From Nannocystis punicea (GTDB lineage: Bacteria; Myxococcota_A; Polyangia; Nannocystales; Nannocystaceae), in NCBI RefSeq assembly GCF_026965555.1, contig NZ_CP114040.1:1302001-1366000 (forward strand): a stretch of DNA of 64,000 nt, read 5' to 3'. Under the pieces are notes generated by a model, which saw only the letters and a list, made by a program, of their open reading frames with translations, did no database searches and was not told the DNA's origin. Numbering within the stretch: the first letter of the stretch is position 1; every line of letters begins with the position of its first letter. The translations under genes and the position numbers were made by a program. Below, piece after piece: positions 52,747 through 60,628 of the stretch.

Positions 52747-53533
52747 CCGGAGCGCTCACGAGTTGCTGCGCGAGTACCGTGTCGAGGCCGGCCTCGACGC
52801 TCCGGCGCGGACGCGGGTGTGGCGGCGCCTCGAGGGCTCGATCGAGACCTGCCCGATCGAGCAGGCCCCGCCGGCACGCCGCCCGCGCGGGCAGATGGCG
52901 GCCGCGGTCGTCATCGTCTCGCTGGCCGCGGCGATCTTGCTGCTCGTGTGCGACCGACGGGGACTGCTCGCGTCGGGGCGAGGCGACGACGCCGAGGCGG
53001 CCGCCTACGCGGCGTCGGGCGCGGGCGAAACACGCGAGCTCGAGCGATCGAGCCGGCCGAAAGTGGAAGCGGCCGAGCCGACCTCGCCGGAGCTCGAGGC
53101 CGCCACCGCCGCGTCCGTCGCCCCGGAGGCGAACGACGCCCCGGCCCGACCCCGCGGCCCGCGCGTCGGCCCGCGCGTCCGCGGCGGCGTGATCGAGTCA
53201 CAGGTCGACAAGGACATGTCGAATGAGACAGGTTCCTCGGGACAGTCGAGCCTCGCCGCCGAGCTGGAGCTGCTCCGCCGCGCGCGGGCGGCCCTCGACG
53301 GCGGCGACGCGGCCGGCGCCCTGCAGGACCTGGCCGGCCACGAGCGCGCCTTCGCGGCCGGGCAGATGCTGCAGGACCGCCTGCTGCTGCGCATGGAGGC
53401 CCTGTGCGCGCTCGGCAAGGGGCGCCAGGCGCGGGCCGAGGCGGCGGTGTTCCTGCGCGCGTACCCCGGGTCGACGCATATTGCGCGGGTGCAGACGATC
53501 TGCCCGGAGTCGTCGAATGTCGTGACGGATTGA
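52733..53533 (+). CDS. Anti-sigma-like membrane protein with TPR-like C-terminal domain (cassette 2)
   Basis: This 266-aa protein starts at ATG 52733 with GGAGG ahead of it. The cytoplasmic part of about 50 residues is helical (SAHELLREYRVEAGLDAPAR), followed by one membrane helix (about 55-74), a charged Ala/Pro/Glu linker (about 85-170) and a helical-repeat domain (AAELELLRRARAALDGGDAA to FLRAYPGSTHIARVQTICPE). That last domain aligns with the C-terminal domain of the protein at 27597-28310, including the two Cys. The linker contains an in-frame copy of the interspersed hairpins (53213-53250). An anti-sigma role is inferred from gene order and topology. Confidence 0.78.
   Translation: MEELDRSAHELLREYRVEAGLDAPARTRVWRRLEGSIETCPIEQAPPARRPRGQMAAAVVIVSLAAAILLLVCDRRGLLASGRGDDAEAAAYAASGAGETRELERSSRPKVEAAEPTSPELEAATAASVAPEANDAPARPRGPRVGPRVRGGVIESQVDKDMSNETGSSGQSSLAAELELLRRARAALDGGDAAGALQDLAGHERAFAAGQMLQDRLLLRMEALCALGKGRQARAEAAVFLRAYPGSTHIARVQTICPESSNVVTD
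53213..53250. repeat. Interspersed hairpins inside a coding linker
   Basis: The palindrome GACATGTC (53213-53220), the pair TGTC (53217-53220) with GACA (53227-53230), and CTCG (53236-53239) with CGAG (53247-53250). They encode KDMSNETGSSGQSS in the linker between membrane helix and repeat domain. The paralog at 27597-28310 has no such segment there, so this looks like an in-frame insertion. Confidence 0.55.
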
Positions 53534-53558
53534 GGGGAGCGCGGGAAACCAGCGCACC

Positions 53559-54149
53559 ATGCTTGATCTACTCCGACTTCGTCCCCTCGCCCTCGTGCCT
53601 TGCCTGCTGCTCCTCCCCGCCTGCCCCGGCAAGGAGGGCCTGCTGACCGACTTCGACCCCTCGACCACGGGCGAAACCCCCGAGACCTCGACCGGCGGCG
53701 CGTCGAGCACCAGCAACAGCGCGAGCACCGGAGGAGGCGTCACCACCTTCGACCCCTCGACCGAGACCGCGAGCCCAGGCGAGACCGAAGGGACCGCGGG
53801 CACCGACACCACCTTCGACCCCGAGGATCCCCCGCCGCAGACAGTCACGTCCTTCACCGGCGGCGAGGAGACCACCGGCCCGGAGTTTCCCGCCAACCTG
53901 TGCGCCGATCTCGGCTGCGGCCCGGACCAACTCTGCGTCAACCCGGGCCCGTGGTGCGACTACCGGCTGGACCCGCCGGACTTCGTCGACGTGCCGCCGT
54001 ACTGCGCCGATTTCCCGGCCCACTGCGAGATGGGGATGGGCCTGGACTTCGATCTCTGCCTCGGAGAGGAGTTCTGCACCCTCGGCGAGCTCCCAATTTA
54101 TGCGGACGAACACCACGTGTATTGCGGGGGCGCCGCCGATTGTATCTGA
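53559..54149 (+). CDS. Lipoprotein with Thr/Ser linker next to cassette 2
   Basis: This 196-aa protein is read from ATG 53559, 25 bp after the anti-sigma-like gene, so it is probably in the same operon. The signal peptide ends in lipobox LPAC (Cys22). The linker carries the repeated motif TTFDPSTETA/TTFDPEDPP. The C-terminal 75 residues have eight Cys (LCADLGCGPDQLCVNPGPWC, CADFPAHCEMGMG, HHVYCGGAADCI). Cassette 1 likewise adjoins a Thr/Ser-linker lipoprotein, there with an FGE domain and divergent. Confidence 0.8.
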   Translation: MLDLLRLRPLALVPCLLLLPACPGKEGLLTDFDPSTTGETPETSTGGASSTSNSASTGGGVTTFDPSTETASPGETEGTAGTDTTFDPEDPPPQTVTSFTGGEETTGPEFPANLCADLGCGPDQLCVNPGPWCDYRLDPPDFVDVPPYCADFPAHCEMGMGLDFDLCLGEEFCTLGELPIYADEHHVYCGGAADCI

Positions 54150-54781
54150 CGCCGCCTTCACGACGCACGGGCCTTCCTCGCAGGAGGCTCGCGTGCGGCC
54201 CGCTCGGGTTCGCCGTGACCGGGCGTGTCGCACGGCACAATGAGCAGGGCGCAGGCGAGACGTATGTGAGGACCACGCCGTTCGCCGCACGTCGGTGATC
54301 GGCGCGCTCCCGACGCGTCGAAACCGACCGCGACGTCGACCGGGCCGTCGCGATTCTCGTCCTGCCCCGGCTGCGGACTGCGTCGCAGCGCGGCCATTGT
54401 CCTCGCAGCGCGAGCGGCCCGATTCGCCGCGAAAATTTCCGGGACAGCGGACGCCGAGGTCGACGTCCGCCATAATCCATCGTTTCGGCAGCGGCCGTCC
54501 CATCGTGACGAGTGCCGCGACTCCGACAGGCGAGAACACCGCACTTTCGGCGCCGGGCCCACGGGGCGATCGAGCATTCATTCCTGTGTCTGCTCGCACA
54601 TGTGCTCGGCCGGCCTCGCGCTGCGGGCGATCCGCTGGTGCGTGGGCGGACCGCGAGCGAGGGCGCCCTGCGTCGCGGGTGCGCACGGGACCCACCTCGC
54701 GCCATGCTGGGGGCGCCGCGTCGGCCCGGCGCGGTCCAGGGCTCAGCACCGCCCTGTACTCCGTCCATTCGAGGTGAAGTC
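54150..54781. other. Intergenic, no gene seen
   Basis: About 630 bp between two plus-strand genes. Frames are open on both strands but Arg/Pro-rich, without ribosome sites or motifs. A GAGGTGAAGTC site at the right end belongs to the next gene. Confidence 0.45.
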
Positions 54782-55702
54782 ATGTTCGCCCTGCCCCTCG
54801 CCCAATGTCTCGGGCTCGGCGCCGCGGTCGCGCTCGTCGCTGCGCCGCTGCCCGCGACCGCATCGCCACAATCCGCCCCCTCGGACCCGACGCACGCGAC
54901 CGGAGCGGCCGCACCCGCCAAGCCGTCGAAGGCGAAAAAACAGCACCAGGACAGGAAGCCGCCGCCGAAGCTCGAGCAGCAGGAGGCCGCGGCGCTCGCC
55001 GAAGCCGCCCGCGAGCGGGTCGACATCACCGCGCGCGCGGCCGAGATCGCGGGCAAGCACGGCCTGCAGGCGAGCGCTCGCTGGCTGACGGTGCAGGCGC
55101 AGGCGACCCGCGATCCGATGGTCTACATGATGGCCGCCGAGACGTCGCTCGAAGCGGCGGCGAGCGACGAACAGCTCGCGGGTGTCCTCGAATTGATCGA
55201 GGACGCGATGCTCCTCGCCGAGGCCCCACCGGTGGTCCGGATCGCGGCGGGACAGGTCTCGCAGGTGCGCTCCGAGTGCGAGGCGATCCGGACCGCCGTG
55301 GCGGAGCGGCGCGCGGACAGGGCGCGCCGCGAGGCGCAGCGCAAGCGGACCAGGCGCGGCACGCAGCGAATGTTCGTGGGCGGGGCGATGCTGTCGCTCG
55401 GGGTCGCGGGCCTCGGCCTGATCGCCGGCGGCGCCACCCAGCTCGGCAGGTACCACGAGACCCTCGGCGCAATCGAAGGGATGGAGCACCTCTACGACAC
55501 GTCGGCCTGGGATTCTTATTACGATCAGGGCTCGCGCATGATCCTCGCGGGGACGCTCCTCACCGTCGTAAGTCTCGCGGCCGGCGTGCCGCTGCTGGTC
55601 TTCGGCGCCCGCGATCGGCGAGAGGGCCGCAGGACCGGCGAACGCATGACGTTCACGGTGCGGCCCGGTCTGGGCAGCCTCGGCTTCGTCGCCCGCTTCT
55701 GA
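54782..55702 (+). CDS. Exported helical protein with two C-terminal membrane helices
   Basis: This 306-aa protein starts at ATG 54782 (GAGGTG upstream) with signal peptide to about residue 27 (LPATASP). A Lys/Pro/Gln-rich stretch and helical region (EAAALAEAARERVDITARAA, MAAETSLEAAASDEQLAGVL) follow. A basic segment (RREAQRKRTRRG) lies before two hydrophobic helices near 200-222 and 255-275, and the end is GLGSLGFVARF. Its plan and final strand resemble the protein at 8244-9065. Function unknown; probably in the envelope. Confidence 0.7.
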   Translation: MFALPLAQCLGLGAAVALVAAPLPATASPQSAPSDPTHATGAAAPAKPSKAKKQHQDRKPPPKLEQQEAAALAEAARERVDITARAAEIAGKHGLQASARWLTVQAQATRDPMVYMMAAETSLEAAASDEQLAGVLELIEDAMLLAEAPPVVRIAAGQVSQVRSECEAIRTAVAERRADRARREAQRKRTRRGTQRMFVGGAMLSLGVAGLGLIAGGATQLGRYHETLGAIEGMEHLYDTSAWDSYYDQGSRMILAGTLLTVVSLAAGVPLLVFGARDRREGRRTGERMTFTVRPGLGSLGFVARF

Positions 55703-55802
55703 GCCGACGTCGCGTCGCGTCGCCCGTAGGCCGCGACGCCGCGGATTGCTCGCATCGAAACCGTCGATCTTCGTTGGACCTCGATCCCTTCAGGAGCGAA
55801 CT

Positions 55803-57665
55803 ATGCGCTGTTTCATCCCACCACCGAGCCCGTATACCCTCCTATCATTCACTGTTGCGATCCTCGCCGCCGCCGGCTGCCCGCCTCCCGACGACTTGCC
55901 GATGACCTCGGCCACCGAGAGCGGCACCACGGGCGATCCTGTCACCCCCGCGAATGACGCGCCGACGACGGGCGGACCGCCGGAGGCCGTCGCCTGCGAG
56001 TCCCGGCGCAATCAGACCCAGGAGATCTTGCAGGCGCACTGCGGCGGCTGCCACGGCGATCAGGGCAAGGGCGACTTCAGCAACGTCACCGATCTGGAGG
56101 CGCTGATCGCCACCGGCAAGATCACGCCCAAGGCTCCCGCCGACTCCTATCTTTATCAGCGGATCGTCAAGGGCGAGATGCCCCCCGCGCCGAATGCTCC
56201 GGTGCCCGCGGACGAGCAGGCCGTCCTCGAGGCGTGGATCGGCGAATGTAGCACCCCGATCGGTCAGGAGAGCGGCGATCCACAGAGGCCGCCAGAGTGC
56301 GCCCCGGAGGCGCCCGTGACGACGGGCGAGTGGCTCAACGCCATCCAGGCGGACCTGCTCACCCTCGACCCCAACGACTGGAAGTTCCAGCGCTACGTCT
56401 CCTTCATCGAGCTCTACAACTTCGGCTACTGCCCGGGCCAACTGACGACGTATCACCACGCGCTGACCAAGGTGCTCAACAGCCTGTCGGACCAGACCGA
56501 GCTCGGCTTCCCGGTCGCGGTCGCGGGCAGCCACGACGCCATCTTCCGCGTCGACCTGCGCGACTACGGCTGGAACGCAGACCTCTGGGACAGGATCGCC
56601 TGTGCCAACCCCTATTCGATCGATTACGGGGTCAACGAGGCCTACCCCGTCGCCGCGGCGATCCAGGACGCCTTGAAGAACGAGAAGGGCACGGAGGTGG
56701 CCCTGTTCGTCCAGCCGGGGCGGCCGTTCATCAACATCGTCACGCGCCCGCCGCTTTACCACGACATCCTCGAGATCCCGGAGACCCTCGCCCAGCTCGC
56801 CCTGATCAAGAGCGGCATCGTCGACCTGGCCGGCAACGCGCTCGCCGAGCAGAACAACGAGATCGAGGACATCGTCCACCGCGCCGGCTTCTACGTCTCC
56901 GGGGTGTCGGACTCGAACCGGATGATCGAGCGCCAGAGAGTGCCCGGCGAGAAGGCCGGGTACTTCTGGCACAGCTTCGACTTCGGCGACAACGACGGCC
57001 CACGCGACATCTTCGCGCACCCGCTCGACTTCCAGGCCGACGGCGGCGAGGTGATCTTCTCGCTGCCGAACGGGTTCCAGGGCTACATGATCGTCGATGG
57101 CCTCGGACAGCGGATCGAGGCGGCGCCGACCGCCGTGGTGAAGGACCCCGACAACCAGGAAGTGGCGTACGCGGTGGTCAACGGGATCTCCTGCATCGGT
57201 TGCCATTCCTCGGGGATCATCGTCAAGGCCGACGAGATCCGCGCCCACGTCGAGAGCAACATGGAGGATTACACGCCGCAGTCGATCATCGTCGGGGTGC
57301 AGAACCTGCACCCGGAGGAGAACGTGATCGAGATCCAGCAGAAGGACTCGAACCGATTCATGGGAGCGCTCGAGGCGGCCGCGGTGCCGCACGTGATCGA
57401 GGCCGGCAACGGCCAGCTGATCGAGCCGATCCGCATCGCCGACTTCGCGTTCCTCCGCGTCAATCTGACCAAGGAGCTCGCCGCGGCCGAGATCGGCACC
57501 TCGCCGGAGAAGCTGCTGTCGATCGAGCAGACCGTGCCCGACATCGCCCTGCTGTACGGCAGCGGGACGCTCACGCGCGAGGACTTCGTCGACGTCTTCG
57601 CCCCGTCGGTCGAGGCGCTCCAGATCGGCGACGCCCAGCCGCTCGCGGCCTGCACGCCCGGCTGA
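55803..57665 (+). CDS. Two-haem c-type cytochrome lipoprotein
   Basis: This 620-aa protein starts at ATG 55803 behind AGGAGCGAACT. Lipobox AAGC (Cys26) is followed by a short Thr/Gly linker and a cytochrome-c domain with the haem motif CGGCH (about residue 79) in ILQAHCGGCHGDQGKGDFSN and a likely ligand Met in VKGEMPPAPNAPVP. A long central domain without known motif follows, then a second haem motif CIGCH (about residue 465) in NGISCIGCHSSGIIVKADEI. Surface or periplasmic electron transfer is likely; the large middle domain may be an oxidase or reductase part that I cannot name. Confidence 0.82.
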   Translation: MRCFIPPPSPYTLLSFTVAILAAAGCPPPDDLPMTSATESGTTGDPVTPANDAPTTGGPPEAVACESRRNQTQEILQAHCGGCHGDQGKGDFSNVTDLEALIATGKITPKAPADSYLYQRIVKGEMPPAPNAPVPADEQAVLEAWIGECSTPIGQESGDPQRPPECAPEAPVTTGEWLNAIQADLLTLDPNDWKFQRYVSFIELYNFGYCPGQLTTYHHALTKVLNSLSDQTELGFPVAVAGSHDAIFRVDLRDYGWNADLWDRIACANPYSIDYGVNEAYPVAAAIQDALKNEKGTEVALFVQPGRPFINIVTRPPLYHDILEIPETLAQLALIKSGIVDLAGNALAEQNNEIEDIVHRAGFYVSGVSDSNRMIERQRVPGEKAGYFWHSFDFGDNDGPRDIFAHPLDFQADGGEVIFSLPNGFQGYMIVDGLGQRIEAAPTAVVKDPDNQEVAYAVVNGISCIGCHSSGIIVKADEIRAHVESNMEDYTPQSIIVGVQNLHPEENVIEIQQKDSNRFMGALEAAAVPHVIEAGNGQLIEPIRIADFAFLRVNLTKELAAAEIGTSPEKLLSIEQTVPDIALLYGSGTLTREDFVDVFAPSVEALQIGDAQPLAACTPG

Positions 57666-58045
57666 GCCGGTTCGAGACGGCGACGCGCGCGCCGACTTCG
57701 CCCGCCGGCGTGCGAGCCACCGCTCGTCGGAGAGATGTGGGCGAACGCGTATTCGCGGGTCGCCGATCATTGGTCGCACCGAGCCACCGGCGCGAATCCG
57801 CGGCGCCGGGATCGGAGGCGGCCGGGTCGGCGCCACGCGGCCCTCCGGGCGCAGGCGGTGACCAGGTCCCCGTGACGACGGGATATCCGCTCGTACTCCG
57901 TATATTAGGACCTCCTGGCGATATTCCCGCACACGCGATTCGGCGGGGCGAGCGCTGTGCGGTCGTGGCGCCGATTGGCGAGAGCTGCCTTTGCGGAGAT
58001 TCCTGGGACCGCGAGGAACGTTGATTATCGGCCCCGCGAGGTCTC
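57666..58045. other. Intergenic, no gene seen
   Basis: 380 bp between two plus-strand genes. An AT-rich patch near 57896-57912 (CCGTATATTAGGACC) could be a promoter element for the PAS-STAS gene. No reading frame looks like protein. Confidence 0.4.
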
Positions 58046-59002
58046 TTGTCGGAACAAGGCGAGCTATCACTGTCCCTGGCGCGCGCGGAGGAGGAGCTCC
58101 TGCAACTCCGCCAGCGACTGGCCCAGGTCGAGGGCGAGGCCCGACGCTATCGGGCGCTGGTCGACTCGAGCGCCGTGAGCATCCAGGTCTACCGCCCGGA
58201 CGGCAGCTCCGCCGAGGTCAACGGCGCCTATGAGCAGCTGTGGCGGGTGACGGCCGCGCAGGTGGCCGAATACAACGTCCTCCAGGACCCGCAGATCCGC
58301 GCGTTCGGGATCATGCCGCTCGTCGAGCGCGTGTTCCACGAGGGAGTCTCGTCGCAGATGCCGTCGGTCCGCTACGACCCGTGCGTCAACGAGCTCGTCA
58401 GCGCCGGCCAGGCGGCCTGGGTGGCGTCGGCGATGTCGCCGGTCCTGAGCGCGGAGGGGACGGTCGAGGAGGTCCTGCAGATCCACCTGCACGTCGGCGA
58501 GCTCAAGCAGAGCGAGGAGGAGCTGCGCGAGCAGAACCGCCGGCTCGAGGAGGCCGTCCAGGCGCGCACCGCCGAGCTGGAGGCCAAGCTGCAGCTCATC
58601 GAATCGCAGCAGGAGGTGATCCGCGAGCTCTCGACGCCGATCATCGAGGTGTGGGACGGGGTCATCACGCTGCCGATCGTCGGCCTGATCGACAGCGTCC
58701 GCACGGCGGAGATCATGGACAGCCTGCTGCAAGCGGTCGCCCGCACGCGCGCCCGCTTCGCCATCCTCGACCTCACCGGCGTCGAGGTCGTCGACACCGG
58801 CACCGCGAGCCACTTGATCGGCATGATCCAGGCGATCCGCCTGCTCGGCGCCGAAGGCATCCTGACCGGCATCCACCCCGTGATCGCCCAGACCGTCGTG
58901 GCGCTCGGCGTCGACCTCACGCGCGTGACGGTACACGCCAAACTGCGCGACGCGCTGCAGTACTGCCTCACCAGGCTCGCCGAGCGGCGCGCCTGGAGGT
59001 AG
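58046..59002 (+). CDS. PAS-STAS regulator, RsbR-like
   Basis: This 318-aa protein is read from TTG 58046 with GAGG just upstream. It starts with a coiled coil (EEELLQLRQRLAQVEGEARR), then a PAS domain at about 35-150 (RALVDSSAVSIQVYRPDGSS), a second coiled coil (about 155-195) and a STAS domain at 200-318. The latter has LPIVGLIDSVRTAEIMDSLL and LDLTGVEVVDTGTASHLIGM, with Thr in the positions phosphorylated in RsbR-type stressosome proteins. No RsbS, RsbT or phosphatase gene adjoins it. Likely a sensor scaffold feeding a partner-switching pathway encoded elsewhere. Confidence 0.82.
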   Translation: MSEQGELSLSLARAEEELLQLRQRLAQVEGEARRYRALVDSSAVSIQVYRPDGSSAEVNGAYEQLWRVTAAQVAEYNVLQDPQIRAFGIMPLVERVFHEGVSSQMPSVRYDPCVNELVSAGQAAWVASAMSPVLSAEGTVEEVLQIHLHVGELKQSEEELREQNRRLEEAVQARTAELEAKLQLIESQQEVIRELSTPIIEVWDGVITLPIVGLIDSVRTAEIMDSLLQAVARTRARFAILDLTGVEVVDTGTASHLIGMIQAIRLLGAEGILTGIHPVIAQTVVALGVDLTRVTVHAKLRDALQYCLTRLAERRAWR

Positions 59003-59040
59003 GTCGGGCTGTTCGAGCGGGCAGGCGCGGCGAGGGGGTG

Positions 59041-60327
59041 TTACGAGCTGCCGCCGCCCGGGAGGATGTGCTTGAGGACGAAGGCGCCGACGAGGCCGAA
59101 GTCGTCCCAGTCGCCCTGGGTGGCGCCGCAGCTGGTCATGCTGCTCCACCCGGGGAGGTTGGCGTTGCCTCCGGGCGGATTGTAGAGGCGGTGAGCGCCG
59201 TTCGGGGAGTTGGCGTCGGTGTAATAGCAATTGGCGCCGAGCGGGTCGCCGTTCGTATCGAAGTCCTTGTAGACGGACTCGAGGACGAACTGCCAGCTGC
59301 CGATGATGGGTGGGGACGGGAGGTAGGCGCTGGTGGTTTGGTCGAACCAGGGGGGATTGTGGGCGAAGTCCTTGAAGTGGACGGGCGTGCCCAGCACCGT
59401 TCGCGCGTCGCCGGCGTAGAAGGCCCGGTACGCGTTGGCCAGGGCGTTGTAATTGGCGAGGCCATAGCTCCGCTCACCGGGGGCGCCGGCGTCGACGTAC
59501 GAATTGGGGGTGACGGCCAGGAACTCCTGCGGCTTGGAGAAGGCGTGGCCCTGGCAGGCGATCACCGACGTGGAAGGGATCTCGAAGTCATCCGGCCCGA
59601 GTCCGTAGGCGTTCTCGAGCCAGGCCGCCTGGCCCTCGAAGTTGAGCTCGACGTATTCCAGGAACAGCGCCTCGCCGCTCTCTTCCTCCGAGACGGGGCA
59701 GATCGAGTAGTAGGTGCCACTCCACGGGCTGGGGGTGAGCCCGCCCGGAAGGTCGGGCGGGCTGCCGGCGGACGGGTAATCGCTCGTCGGCGGCGCGGTC
59801 CTCGCCGCGATCGCATACTTCCACGCGTCGAAGGTCGGCGTCGGGGAGCTCGTCGCGGAGTGCCGGATCCAGATCGCGATATCCTCCACGGTCACGGGGT
59901 CGACGGAGAAATCGACGATCGTCAACTTGACGAAGGCCTGCTTGCCCTGGTCGATGGCTTCCATGCCGAGGGTCGTGGAATTGTACGCGTACAGCCGGCC
60001 CTCCGGCGTCACGACCAGGAAATTGAAGGACATCCAGGTGTCGTCGTTGCGCTGGAGAGCCCCGGTGCTCCAATGCGACCAGGTCGAGACGCCCACGACG
60101 GGCGTGGGCGCCGATGCGTTCTCCTTGGTCCGGATGTTGGACCACGGGTAGTCCCCGACGAACGGAGAGTTACCGATGCAGTCGGGGGGGACACAGTCGT
60201 CGTCGCGAAAGGAGACGGGCGCGTCCGACCAGCCGGCGACGTCGTCCGCTGCGACCTCGTCGCAGGCGCCGGCGGCGGCGGCGAGGGAGAAGTTCAGGCC
60301 AACAAGTGCTTTGATGGAAGGTCGCAT
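59041..60327 (-). CDS. Hypothetical lipoprotein, 428 aa
   Basis: The N-terminus is a signal peptide with a lipobox-like AGAC (Cys22), followed without a long linker by an acidic start (DEVAADDVAGWSDAPVSFRD) with a Cys pair (DCVPPDCIGNSPF). The rest is rich in Trp, Tyr and Asn (SHWSTGALQRNDDTWMSFNF, TFDAWKYAIAARTAP, CYYTDANSPNGAHRLYNPPG), which suggests a secreted beta-rich protein that may bind sugars or act on a polymer. No known family is recognised. Its stop lies 38 bp from that of the PAS-STAS gene. Confidence 0.7.
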   Translation of the reverse strand: MRPSIKALVGLNFSLAAAAGACDEVAADDVAGWSDAPVSFRDDDCVPPDCIGNSPFVGDYPWSNIRTKENASAPTPVVGVSTWSHWSTGALQRNDDTWMSFNFLVVTPEGRLYAYNSTTLGMEAIDQGKQAFVKLTIVDFSVDPVTVEDIAIWIRHSATSSPTPTFDAWKYAIAARTAPPTSDYPSAGSPPDLPGGLTPSPWSGTYYSICPVSEEESGEALFLEYVELNFEGQAAWLENAYGLGPDDFEIPSTSVIACQGHAFSKPQEFLAVTPNSYVDAGAPGERSYGLANYNALANAYRAFYAGDARTVLGTPVHFKDFAHNPPWFDQTTSAYLPSPPIIGSWQFVLESVYKDFDTNGDPLGANCYYTDANSPNGAHRLYNPPGGNANLPGWSSMTSCGATQGDWDDFGLVGAFVLKHILPGGGSS

Positions 60328-60628
60328 TGATGGTTCGTTTCGGAGCTGGAGCCTCGGCCCCCGGTCCGGTGAGGGTGGATCCGGGGCCTATAGCTGTTAT
60401 GCTGTCTATGTGAGTAGTACCCGGCGGTCCAGAACCAATTGCGCGCCGAGCCAAGTTCTTCCCCCCCTCGCTGCTCGCGTGCGGGTGACTCTCGGCGTCG
60501 CGCACGGCTTTCACCCGCTCTGCCACGTGTGAGGAAGCAGGCGTGAAGTCGCTCAGGGACGGGAAATTGCGCGCTCGGTCCGACTCAAAACCGGGCCGGG
60601 CGACGCGTATAGGCTGGAGTCCACGCGA
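60328..60628. other. Divergent intergenic region
   Basis: 300 bp between the divergent lipoprotein and kinase genes. The part around 60390-60420 is relatively AT-rich (TAGCTGTTATGCTGTCTATG) and probably contains a promoter. No palindrome of the interspersed family is present. Confidence 0.4.

Noticed and set aside
55845..58070. Open frame of about 740 codons opposite the two-haem lipoprotein gene
   Set aside because: Shadow frame without motifs; the plus strand has lipobox and both haem motifs.
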